This document shows positions 51,313-59,331 of a stretch of DNA of 64,000 nucleotides, one piece after another. The stretch spans positions 62,001 through 126,000 of the forward strand of contig NZ_AGTR01000026.1 of the NCBI RefSeq assembly GCF_000235625.1, in the 5' to 3' direction. A model generated the notes under the pieces. It was not told where the DNA came from and did not search any database. It was given only the letters and a program-made list of their open reading frames with translations. The position numbers and the translations under genes are program-made. The DNA is from Marinobacter manganoxydans MnI7-9. Lineage in GTDB: Bacteria > Pseudomonadota > Gammaproteobacteria > Pseudomonadales > Oleiphilaceae. The first letter of the stretch is position 1. The number at the start of each line of letters is the position of its first letter.

Positions 51313-52476
51313 TTAACCCTCGCCATGGGCTGGCGGCGGCCGAAGGCCTCGCCAGGTGATCACGATTGCGACGGCCATGGCGGCCGCACCACCCCAGAAA
51401 GCCGCCGAGGTACTGAACCCATCCACCAGGAACCCCGACAACCAGGCCCCAAGCGCACCGCCAGCACCGAAGGTGAGGCCGCTGTAGAGGGCCTGCCCCT
51501 GCCCGTGATGGTGCTTGCCAAAAAAGCCCTGGATGTACTGGACAGAGATTGCATGCAGCGCACCGTAAGATGCTGCATGCAGCAGCTGGGCGAACAGCAG
51601 GACGAGGACAACATCCGTCAGCTCCGCGATCAGTACCCATCGAATCATGGTGAGCGTAAGCGCGCCGATCGCAATCTGGCGAACCGTGAAATTGCGCGTT
51701 AACCGGTGCATCACCAGAAACAGTGCGATCTCCGCAAAAACACCCAGCGACCACAGCAAACCAATCGACAGCTTGCCGTACCCGTGCTGCTCCAGATGGA
51801 TACTGAAGAACGTGTAATAAGCTCCGTGCGAAACCTGCAGCAGGAAATTCATCAGAAAAAACGTCACCACTGCCGGGTGCGTGACGATGGCCTTTAAACT
51901 GCCTTTCGGAGCCGGCGCCTTTCGCTCACCCCGCTCCGCAGGCACCAGAAATGCGGATACGGCAATGCCCGCAAACACCGGAAGCAACAACCACGGGAGA
52001 TTCTGAATCGGCACCAGTTCCAGCAAACCGCCGACCAGCGCAACCGCTCCGATGAACCCCACCGAACCCCAGAGCCGAACCCGCCCGTATTTCTCTTTCT
52101 GCTCGCCCAGGGTTCGAAGCGTGATCACCTCATACAGCGGCAAGATCGCATTCCAGAAAAACGTGAACGCCAGCATGACCAGCAGCAGGCCATAGAACCC
52201 CGGCTCCATGAACACACCGGCAAAAAACAGCGAACCGGTAATGGCACCGAACCGCACCAAACGCACACGCTGGCCGGTTCTGTCCCCTAGCCAGCCCCAG
52301 ACGCTGGGAGCAACGATTTTGGTGAGCTGAATGGTCGCCATGAGCGTGGCGATCTGGAGGTAGGAAAAGCCCTGGCCCTCAAGGTAGAGGGACCAATACG
52401 GCAAGAGCCCGCCAAGGAGGGCGAAGAACCAGAAATAGAGGTTAGAGAGGCGCCAGTAGATAGAAATACCCCGCAA
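51313..52476 (-). CDS. MFS transporter, HcaT/LacY-like group
   Basis: A 387-residue major-facilitator transporter with about 12 helices, of the group that includes 3-phenylpropionate and nucleoside permeases. The start region RLSNLYFWFFALLGGLLPYWSLYLEGQGFSYLQIA and the loop GDRTGQRVRL between helices 2 and 3 are typical; the substrate is unknown. The only available start is TTG at 52476, because the frame is closed by TGA 24 nt upstream and holds no ATG or GTG. Its ribosome-binding site is poor. Repeat copy C begins only 14 nt upstream. In P. aeruginosa the related gene also follows aroC. Confidence 0.82.
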   Translation of the reverse strand: MRGISIYWRLSNLYFWFFALLGGLLPYWSLYLEGQGFSYLQIATLMATIQLTKIVAPSVWGWLGDRTGQRVRLVRFGAITGSLFFAGVFMEPGFYGLLLVMLAFTFFWNAILPLYEVITLRTLGEQKEKYGRVRLWGSVGFIGAVALVGGLLELVPIQNLPWLLLPVFAGIAVSAFLVPAERGERKAPAPKGSLKAIVTHPAVVTFFLMNFLLQVSHGAYYTFFSIHLEQHGYGKLSIGLLWSLGVFAEIALFLVMHRLTRNFTVRQIAIGALTLTMIRWVLIAELTDVVLVLLFAQLLHAASYGALHAISVQYIQGFFGKHHHGQGQALYSGLTFGAGGALGAWLSGFLVDGFSTSAAFWGGAAAMAVAIVITWRGLRPPPAHGEG

Positions 52477-52489
52477 GTCCGGCTGTTTT

Positions 52490-52588
52490 GGCGGGACTCA
52501 CTGCCCAAAAATGTGGAGCGCCAAGGATGGCGCGACCAAGCCCTACAGGGAAGTATTCACGGGCGTTTTTTGGGCAGTGAGTGCCGCC
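52490..52588 (+). repeat. Structured repeat, copy C
   Basis: A 99-bp element: 22-bp arms (52490-52511 and 52567-52588, one mismatch) around a 55-nt core nearly identical to that of copy A. The first core hairpin is GCGCC-AAGGAT-GGCGC. It occupies most of the 143-bp gap between aroC and the MFS gene. The remainder of that gap, 52589-52619, shows nothing distinctive. Confidence 0.85.
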
Positions 52589-52619
52589 GAAGCAGCTTCA
52601 CCAAGCCTGACAAACAAAA

Positions 52620-53714
52620 TCAGAGCTGCCCAATCACCGGCGTAGAAACAGAAACATCCGCATTCTGCCCACGATGCCGCAGGTAATGGTCCATCAACAC
52701 AATGGCCATCATCGCCTCCGCAATCGGCGTCGCCCGGATACCGACACATGGATCGTGCCGCCCGGTGGTAATAACTTCACAGGGATCGCCGTTCACATCA
52801 ATACTGCGACCCGACAAGCGCAAACTCGACGTGGGCTTCAATGCGATACTGGCCACGATCGGTTGCCCTGAGGAAATACCTCCAAGCACACCACCGGCAT
52901 TATTCGAAAGGAACCCTTCCGGCGTCATCTCGTCACGATGCTCGGTGCCCTTCTGGTCGACGCAGTCAAAACCGGCGCCAATCTCGACGCCCTTCACCGC
53001 ATTGATGCTCATCAGTGCATGAGCCAGATCCGCATCCAAGCGGTCAAAGATCGGCTCGCCGAGACCCGGTGGCACGCCTTCGGCAACCACGTTGATCCGG
53101 GCACCGATGGAATCACCCTCCTTGCGCAGGGCATCCATATAAGCTTCCATTTCGGGAACCTTGTCCGCATCCGGGCAGAAGAACGGGTTCTGGTGAACCT
53201 GATCCCAATCCAGTTTCTCGGCCTTGATGGGCCCCAGTTGCGACAGATAGCCGCGAATCCTGATACCCAGGCGCTGTTCTAGGAACTTTCTCGCAACAGC
53301 ACCCGCAGCAACCCGCATAGCGGTCTCACGGGCAGACGAACGACCACCGCCGCGATAGTCGCGAACACCATACTTGTGCATGTAGGTGTAATCAGCGTGA
53401 GCCGGCCGAAACTGCTCGGAGATCTTTGAGTAATCCTTGGACCGCTGATCGGTGTTTTCAATCAGCAGGCCAATCGGCGTTCCGGTGGTCTTACCCTCGA
53501 AAACGCCTGACAGGATTCTCACCTCGTCGGCCTCACGACGCTGGGTTGTGTGCCGGGATGTGCCTGGCTTTCGGCGATCCAGGTCCCGCTGCATGTCCGC
53601 TTCCGAAAGCTCAAGTCCCGGAGGGCAGCCATCAATAATGCACCCCAGAGCAGGCCCGTGGCTCTCGCCGAATGAGGTAACCGTAAACAGTTTTCCGAAA
53701 GAGTTTCCCGACAT
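52620..53714 (-). CDS. aroC: Chorismate synthase
   Basis: A 364-residue enzyme that forms chorismate from EPSP with reduced FMN, the last shared step to aromatic amino acids. Signatures are [25 protein letters not shown] near the start, [18 protein letters not shown] and [51 protein letters not shown] is near the C-terminus. The length is normal. It follows prmB by 37 nt on the same strand. With aroF and trpABF it completes part of the aromatic route in this window. Confidence 0.97.
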   Translation of the reverse strand: MSGNSFGKLFTVTSFGESHGPALGCIIDGCPPGLELSEADMQRDLDRRKPGTSRHTTQRREADEVRILSGVFEGKTTGTPIGLLIENTDQRSKDYSKISEQFRPAHADYTYMHKYGVRDYRGGGRSSARETAMRVAAGAVARKFLEQRLGIRIRGYLSQLGPIKAEKLDWDQVHQNPFFCPDADKVPEMEAYMDALRKEGDSIGARINVVAEGVPPGLGEPIFDRLDADLAHALMSINAVKGVEIGAGFDCVDQKGTEHRDEMTPEGFLSNNAGGVLGGISSGQPIVASIALKPTSSLRLSGRSIDVNGDPCEVITTGRHDPCVGIRATPIAEAMMAIVLMDHYLRHRGQNADVSVSTPVIGQL

Positions 53715-53751
53715 AATTCAGTATCTTGTTCAGCTTTTATGAGAATTCAGT

Positions 53752-54654
53752 TTAACTGGAAGCCTGCCACTGACGCAGGTCCGTCTCGGTGATCAGAAAG
53801 ACGCCATCGCCCCCATTCTCGAACTCCAGCCAGGTCAGTGGCAGATCCGGATACGCCTCATCCATTGCAACCCAGCTGTTACCGACTTCCACGACCAGTA
53901 GTCCACGAGGAGTAAGATGTTCGGCCGCTTTGGCAATGATTCTGTGAGCGATGTCGAGCCCGTCTTTACCGGCGGCAAGGCCCAGCTCAGGTTCGTGGCG
54001 GTACTCATCCGGCATGCTGGAGAGATCGTCTGCATCCACATAGGGCGGGTTGCTAACGATCACGTCGTAGCGACCTTCAATATTGTCAAAGACATCGGAT
54101 TGTACGGTACGGACCCGCTCGCGGACTCCGTGCAGGTCGATATTGGATTCAGCCACTTCAAGTGCATCCGGAGAAATGTCCGACAGATCGACTTCCGCCT
54201 CGCCGAAAACAGATGCCGCACCAATGCCAATACACCCGCTCCCGGTGCAAAGATCAAGGATGCGTTCCACCGGCTTGTCTCCGAGCCACGGCTGAAAGCC
54301 ATTCTCGATCAATTCACCAATGGGGGAGCGCGGTACCAACACCCGTTCGTCAACATGAAAGGGCATGCCCATAAACCAGGCTTCACCGAGCAGATACGCC
54401 AGAGGTACGCGCTCATCCACGCGCCGGGCGATTCTTTCCAGTACCAGCTCCCGCTCTTCCCGCGTTAGACGGGCATCCAGGAACAGAGTGTTGTTTTCAA
54501 GGGGAAGGTGCAGGCTACGCATAACCAGCTGAACAGCTTCATCCCAGACATTGTCCGTGCCATGCCCGAAAAACAGCGGCGAAGCAGCAAACCGGGAGGA
54601 GGCGTAGCGGAGGTAATCCCGAACGCTGTGAAGGTCGTCAATAGGGCTGGTCAC
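53752..54654 (-). CDS. prmB: Ribosomal protein L3 glutamine methyltransferase
   Basis: A 300-residue SAM-dependent N5-glutamine methyltransferase of the PrmB/PrmC family. The catalytic motif is [12 protein letters not shown] near residues 197-208. The SAM loop is [16 protein letters not shown], and the N-terminal substrate domain differs from PrmC. The insert [14 protein letters not shown] supports PrmB. The start is GTG at 54654, with AGGA about 9 nt upstream. A TATAAT box at 54691-54696 on the minus strand, about 40 nt upstream, may serve prmB-aroC. The assignment as PrmB over PrmC rests on overall resemblance and on the aroC neighbour. Confidence 0.9.
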   Translation of the reverse strand: MTSPIDDLHSVRDYLRYASSRFAASPLFFGHGTDNVWDEAVQLVMRSLHLPLENNTLFLDARLTREERELVLERIARRVDERVPLAYLLGEAWFMGMPFHVDERVLVPRSPIGELIENGFQPWLGDKPVERILDLCTGSGCIGIGAASVFGEAEVDLSDISPDALEVAESNIDLHGVRERVRTVQSDVFDNIEGRYDVIVSNPPYVDADDLSSMPDEYRHEPELGLAAGKDGLDIAHRIIAKAAEHLTPRGLLVVEVGNSWVAMDEAYPDLPLTWLEFENGGDGVFLITETDLRQWQASS

Positions 54655-54690
54655 TAACGTACATCCTGTGCAAGAGCGTGTTAGCGCGGG

Positions 54691-54696
54691 ATTATA
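54691..54696 (-). promoter_or_regulatory. -10 box candidate for prmB-aroC
   Basis: The minus strand reads TATAAT, about 37 nt before the prmB GTG. I find no matching -35 at 16-18 bp. It is supported mainly by position in the short gap after the patatin gene. Confidence 0.35.
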
Positions 54697-54742
54697 CGCT
54701 GTTTACCCGCTCGACTGCAGCCCGCCCCCGCCAACAAATTGT

Positions 54743-55957
54743 TCAGATAGCCAGAGGTCCGGAGCTGTTCCGGCTTTCTTCAAAGCGATCCAGCGCAGCA
54801 GCCATCCGCTCACGGCCCAGCTGAATCAATTCCGGGGCCTTGTGATAATCGTAGCTCCGACAGGCATTCTTCGGGATATTCACCAGCAAATCCGGCGGGT
54901 AGCCCGCGATCTTGTACTGCACAAGCGCACTCTGCATGGTCTCGATGGTGAGGTTCATCACATCGAATTTGCCGATCCCGAGCTTGTCCCAGTCGATGGT
55001 TTCGTGCTCTTCCTGGCTCTTCTTGTAAGCCGGCTTCTTCTCCGTCTGCTTTTGATGCTCTTTCTTGTGCACTGCCCGGCTGATCTTTTCTTCCGGGCTG
55101 TCACCGTTGTCCGGCTTCCGGGCAGTCAGGGATTTCAGGGCATCCCAGTCAAACCAGCGCGAGGCCTTCTCACGGATGGTATCCACCCACTCGTCCATAT
55201 CCGTGTTTTCAGCCTCGCCCGGAGTAAACGCAGCGTCCGGAATCCGTCGACGGCGGTCATCCTCGCCACTGAGATTGACCGCAACGATGATGTCAGCGTG
55301 GGAGGAAATGGTCGGGATGATTGGCAAAGGATTGAGCAAGGCACCGTCCACGAGGACTCTGCCATTGAGAACGAGAGGTGTGACAACACTTGGAATCGCC
55401 ACCGAAGCGCGGATAGCCTGATCCAGAGGCCCTTCCTGAAACCAGATTTCCTTGTGGGCGAGCAGATCTGTCGCCACGGCCGTAAAGGCAATGGGCAGGT
55501 TTTCGATCCGGGTATCTCCCAGCATTTCCCTTACAACCGAAAAAATCTTCTCGCCTCGAATAGCGCCCACGGAATTGAACGTTACATCCAGGAGCTTGAG
55601 GACATCGAACTGGCCCAGACCGGTAACCCAGTCCTTGTAGTCCTGCATCTTGCCGGCTCCGAACATACCGCCGATCAGGGCCCCCATGGAACAGCCGGAG
55701 ATAGCAACGATGTCGTAGCCACGCTCCACCAGAACTTCGATGGCGCCGATGTGGGCATACCCTCTGGCACCACCACTTCCCAGCGTCAGAGCCACGGTCT
55801 TGCGCGGTTTGTTCCGGTCTTTGCCTTTTTCCGGGTTTGCCGGAGCACGGGTAGCGGAGACATCAGAGCTGCTCAGGACCTTCGAGACGTTGTCCTGCGG
55901 ATCTTTCTCTGAGGGCTTGTCCTTTGGATCCTGATCGTCATCCTTTGATGTGCCCAT
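54743..55957 (-). CDS. Patatin-like phospholipase, RssA family
   Basis: A 404-residue protein with a central patatin domain. The oxyanion loop is GSGGARGYAHIG (60-71), the nucleophile is Ser90 in GCSMG, and the catalytic Asp is in VDGALLNPLP. This dyad indicates lipid acyl hydrolase activity, probably at the cytoplasmic face. It is about 100 residues longer than E. coli RssA because of a charged, disordered N-terminus (1-52) and a Lys/Glu-rich insert near 270-310. The start is the second ATG (55957), with GAGG at 8 nt; the ATG at 55963 is too close. It lies directly after the DUF4892 gene. Confidence 0.82.
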   Translation of the reverse strand: MGTSKDDDQDPKDKPSEKDPQDNVSKVLSSSDVSATRAPANPEKGKDRNKPRKTVALTLGSGGARGYAHIGAIEVLVERGYDIVAISGCSMGALIGGMFGAGKMQDYKDWVTGLGQFDVLKLLDVTFNSVGAIRGEKIFSVVREMLGDTRIENLPIAFTAVATDLLAHKEIWFQEGPLDQAIRASVAIPSVVTPLVLNGRVLVDGALLNPLPIIPTISSHADIIVAVNLSGEDDRRRRIPDAAFTPGEAENTDMDEWVDTIREKASRWFDWDALKSLTARKPDNGDSPEEKISRAVHKKEHQKQTEKKPAYKKSQEEHETIDWDKLGIGKFDVMNLTIETMQSALVQYKIAGYPPDLLVNIPKNACRSYDYHKAPELIQLGRERMAAALDRFEESRNSSGPLAI

Positions 55958-55962
55958 AATCA

Positions 55963-56877
55963 TTACCTCGAGATCACCACCACTTCTACCCGGTCGCCCT
56001 GCCTGTCTGGATCACTGAAGACACCTGCCGGCCCCACAACGATTATCTCCTGTTGAGCCCGGGAGACACCCGTTTTGGACAGGACCTCCGACAACGATTC
56101 GGTAGCCAGGCGGGCACGCTCCATCGCATCACTGAAGGACTCATCAGTCTCCAATACAGAATAGCCCACCAGTGCAACCACCGTACCCTCTTCACGGGCC
56201 AGATCATTCACCCGCCTACGATCCGTTGCCTGCCAGTCGAACCGGTAGGTTACACCGCCTTGCCAGGGAACAATAATCGGCCCTTCAACGCGGTTGGCCA
56301 TGGTGCCAAAGCCGGGAATGGTCGCGCCGGATTCGACCCGCAGGTGCTCCACCCACACATACTCCCGAAGGTTGCCGCGAGTCACCGTGTAAATGAGGGT
56401 CAGCCAACGGGCGCCGTCCTCGGCAACGGTGCCCGCCACCAGATAATCCTGGGTTGCATCACGGCCATAGAGAACCGCCTGATTAAAGATCTGGTTCGCC
56501 CATACGTTGCTTCTTCCACAACGGATACTGGAGCACTCGAACAGAATCTGGGCGTTTCTCTCGCGCAATAGAGCGAGGTAGTGGTCCCGCGCTTCCTCGC
56601 GACTTGAGTCTCGGGCAATCCGGTACAGGCGCCCTTCCCCAGTCACGGGCAAGCGGGCCAGCGTTTCGGAGCGAATCTCGTTATTGACTTCCCGCACGGG
56701 GCTGAACAATACCAGGTGTCCCGACGACTGAATCGAGACCGTATCTTCAAGCGTCGACTGTTGGTAGGCCTCGGGCATATCATCAGGAGCAGACTGCACA
56801 CCGGAAGACAGTGCCAATAATCCGAGGATCGGAACCAAGAAACGTGTGAACAGTAATTTCAGCAAGCGATTACTCAT
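55963..56877 (-). CDS. DUF4892 protein with OmpA-like C-terminal domain
   Basis: A 304-residue secreted or envelope protein. A signal peptide spans about 1-30 (cleavage near VQSAPDD). The DUF4892 domain follows, with the characteristic CGRSNVWANQIFNQAVLYGRD and a pair of Cys (FECSSIRCG) that may form a disulfide. The last ~80 residues (GTVVALVGYSVLETDESFSDAMERAR onward) resemble an OmpA-like peptidoglycan-binding fold. The ATG at 56877 overlaps the hydrolase stop by 8 nt, and the stop overlaps or abuts the patatin gene. Its function is unknown, but an envelope role is likely. Confidence 0.75.
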   Translation of the reverse strand: MSNRLLKLLFTRFLVPILGLLALSSGVQSAPDDMPEAYQQSTLEDTVSIQSSGHLVLFSPVREVNNEIRSETLARLPVTGEGRLYRIARDSSREEARDHYLALLRERNAQILFECSSIRCGRSNVWANQIFNQAVLYGRDATQDYLVAGTVAEDGARWLTLIYTVTRGNLREYVWVEHLRVESGATIPGFGTMANRVEGPIIVPWQGGVTYRFDWQATDRRRVNDLAREEGTVVALVGYSVLETDESFSDAMERARLATESLSEVLSKTGVSRAQQEIIVVGPAGVFSDPDRQGDRVEVVVISR

Positions 56878-57820
56878 TTTCCAGGAATTGTTTGATAGCT
56901 GTTGCCGCCGGCCCGGTCTCGCCATCCAGATGGCAATGGTGACCTCCCGGCACGTTTACGATCTGGAGGTTGGCGATAGCGTCAGCGCGTTTATCCAGAT
57001 CCTTTCTGTACGAAAGAAGTCCTGCATCGGCTCTGACAAAAAGCACACGGGTTTCGATAGCAGACAGCGAAGCCAGCACCTGCTCTTCGGTCATCATCAA
57101 TGGAGACGGGTGCCGTAACCTGGGATCGGTCTGCCAGACGTAGCCCTCTCCCTCGGGTTTCATATTGCGCGGAATGAGTGTCAGCGCGGCCTCGGGGCTG
57201 AGCGGGCTCAGCCCGCCCTCCCGTGCTTTGGCGGCCGTGGCGATATCCGGATAGACAACCTGGCGGCCAGAGCCGGCAATGCGTTTTTTCACAGCTTTCC
57301 GGAGCTGGGGAATGGTTTCCTTAACCGGACGGCTCAGTGCGCCCAGGCTGTCGATCATGACAAGGTTTCGAATTCGCTCCGGAAAGGCGGCCGCGTAGAG
57401 CGCTCCGACAATCCCCCCAAGCGAGTGCCCGACCAGGTTGATCCTGCCATCCGGTGTTTCCTGGAAATAGCGTTCAACCAGCTCGGCAAGATCCGCCACA
57501 TAGTCCATCAAGAGGTAACTCTGCCCCTCTGGCCGGTGCCCGGAATGGCCATGCCCGGCGAAGTCCAGCGCGTAGACGGGCCCGAGTCGCGCCAGCTCCG
57601 GTGCGAGCTTCACAAAGGTAAGGCTGTTATCGAGCCAACCATGCAGCATTATGATCGGTGTATTATCTTGGGCATCAGTAGCGGCAGGCCAGCTAAGGCC
57701 GGCCAGGGTGATGTGCCGGAGTTTCCAATCGGACTCGCGGAACGACCGGGCGGGGTTTTCAATGCTCCCGTCCTTCACCTGGTTTCCGGGGGTGTCCGTG
57801 GGAAACGACATGTCGCTCAT
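56870..57820 (-). CDS. Alpha/beta-fold hydrolase
   Basis: A 316-residue cytosolic alpha/beta hydrolase with a complete triad layout. HG (60-61) is in MLHGWLDNS, the nucleophile is S133 in GHSLGG, and the late His is in VPGGHHCHLDG near residue 300. The Asp after strand 6 is in FVRADAGL. The substrate is unknown; the sequence resembles small esterases and epoxide-hydrolase-like proteins. It is the first gene of hydrolase-DUF4892-patatin, three genes with overlapping ends, suggesting a shared lipid or envelope function. It starts 13 nt after pilZ. Confidence 0.82.
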   Translation of the reverse strand: MSDMSFPTDTPGNQVKDGSIENPARSFRESDWKLRHITLAGLSWPAATDAQDNTPIIMLHGWLDNSLTFVKLAPELARLGPVYALDFAGHGHSGHRPEGQSYLLMDYVADLAELVERYFQETPDGRINLVGHSLGGIVGALYAAAFPERIRNLVMIDSLGALSRPVKETIPQLRKAVKKRIAGSGRQVVYPDIATAAKAREGGLSPLSPEAALTLIPRNMKPEGEGYVWQTDPRLRHPSPLMMTEEQVLASLSAIETRVLFVRADAGLLSYRKDLDKRADAIANLQIVNVPGGHHCHLDGETGPAATAIKQFLENE

Positions 57821-57833
57821 CCAGGCTCCGCCT

Positions 57834-58184
57834 TCACATTGTATGGGTGGGGCGATCGGAGCTCAGCGAGCCTGCCAGGTAGGATTCAATCTTGGTTCGG
57901 GCGGTCTCATCATCACCGTTGAACTGGACACCGATACCCGCGGCGCGGTTGCCCTGGGCACCTTTCGGCGTTATCCAGATTACCTTGCCGGCGACCGGAA
58001 TTTTTTCAGGCTCGTCCATCAGGTTGAGAAGCAGGAAGACTTCGTCGCCCAACTGATATTGTTTCTGGGTCGGGATGAACAGACCGCCCTGGCGAATATA
58101 CGGCATGTATGCCGCGTAGAGCACTGCTTTATCCTTGATTGTCAGGGTGAGTATGCCACTGCGCGCACCAAAACCTGGCCCCAT
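57834..58184 (-). CDS. pilZ: Type IV pilus assembly protein PilZ
   Basis: A 116-residue protein matching the founding PilZ of P. aeruginosa across its length (ILTLTIKDKAVLYAAYMPYI, AGKVIWITPKGAQGNRAAGIG, SDRPTHTM ending). The RxxxR c-di-GMP motif is absent, as in the founder, which does not bind c-di-GMP. It acts with FimX and PilB in pilus extension. The start is the ATG at 58184, with AAGG at 8 nt; a GTG at 58193 in frame is less well placed. holB is upstream, as in pseudomonads, with a 115-nt gap that shows no gene. Confidence 0.93.
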   Translation of the reverse strand: MGPGFGARSGILTLTIKDKAVLYAAYMPYIRQGGLFIPTQKQYQLGDEVFLLLNLMDEPEKIPVAGKVIWITPKGAQGNRAAGIGVQFNGDDETARTKIESYLAGSLSSDRPTHTM

Positions 58185-58299
58185 AACTGACACCTTTCTC
58201 TTAGATCGTTTTGAACGGTTATCGGGATCCGAAAATCCCTTTCATTCCGGAATCATAGCAGTTGTTGCCCCCAAAGACGCAATTCTGCCGGGATATCCA

Positions 58300-59331
58300 C
58301 TAGGCAGCAGGGCGTTTCACCGGCATCAGCTTTTGCCAGGCGATCAGAAGACGACTGGCTTCCAGCTCGGGGCTGGCGTTGTAGACACCCGCTGCGCGTG
58401 ATTCCTTTACCATATCGAGCAACTCATGGGCCCGCCAGCCGGGCGTCGTTTTGGCAAGAAATCCGAGCATATCGGCCGCATCGGCGTCCCGAGCACTGCC
58501 CCCGACTATCAAGCGTGCCAGATCAGCCGCCCAGGTTTCGAACAACCAAAGCGTATCTTCCAGGCCCATGGACTTGAACGCCCTGGCGGCCTCACCGACC
58601 GGAATCCTGGACTTCATGAAATCCTTGAAGCGGTCGAGGGCCGTGTCCCGCAAACCGATGAAATCACCTGTTGCGTAGTCCAGTGCCAATCTGGGTGCAT
58701 TACCCGCCAGCATCAAAGCTTTGGCCAGAACATCTGCAGAGGGTTGTGTATCTTCGGGAAGATTCTTTACCCGAGTGAGGAGCCACTGGTTCGCTTCGCT
58801 GTTACCGGGCACCGGAACCGTCAATGTCTGGCACCGGGACCGGATGGTAGGAAGCACCGGGCGACCGCTCTCCTGCAACAGAATCAAGGTTACGTCGGGC
58901 AGCGGCTCTTCAAGTGTTTTCAGCAATGCGTTCGCCGCATTGATGTTCAACTGATCCGCCCGGTCAATAATCGCCACTTTATGGTGGGCAACCTGCGGAG
59001 ACGCCACCGCAAACGACGACAGAGCCCTGACCTGATCCACCTTGACCATACGGGACTTTTCCGGCGCATAAATCCGGATATCCGGGTGGCTGGCGGCGGC
59101 CAGAAGTTCACATTGTTTACAGCGGCCACAGGCAATTGGCTGGCCCGCTTCCCGGCCCAATGGCTGATCGCACAGTAGCAGCCCACCGACAGCCTCTGCC
59201 CAGGACCGCTTACCCACACCACACTCACCAACGAGTATGAGAGCGTGTGGTAGTCGGTCTTCTGCGACCCGGCTCTGAACCGTTTGCCAGGCACGGCGCA
59301 GCCAGGGCATATCTTGGGCAATATCAGTCAC
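58300..59331 (-). CDS. holB: DNA polymerase III delta' subunit
   Basis: A 343-residue clamp-loader subunit. The AAA+ fold has a Walker A-like GECGVGKRSWAEAVG. The zinc module is CGRCKQCELLAAASHPD with an upstream Cys. The region following it (SRMVKVDQVRALSSF) and the arginine-finger SRC stretch (PTIRSRCQTL) are typical. The start is GTG at 59331, overlapping the transglutaminase stop by 8 nt, with GGAAG upstream. In most gammaproteobacteria tmk precedes holB; here the transglutaminase gene takes that place. Confidence 0.93.
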   Translation of the reverse strand: MTDIAQDMPWLRRAWQTVQSRVAEDRLPHALILVGECGVGKRSWAEAVGGLLLCDQPLGREAGQPIACGRCKQCELLAAASHPDIRIYAPEKSRMVKVDQVRALSSFAVASPQVAHHKVAIIDRADQLNINAANALLKTLEEPLPDVTLILLQESGRPVLPTIRSRCQTLTVPVPGNSEANQWLLTRVKNLPEDTQPSADVLAKALMLAGNAPRLALDYATGDFIGLRDTALDRFKDFMKSRIPVGEAARAFKSMGLEDTLWLFETWAADLARLIVGGSARDADAADMLGFLAKTTPGWRAHELLDMVKESRAAGVYNASPELEASRLLIAWQKLMPVKRPAA

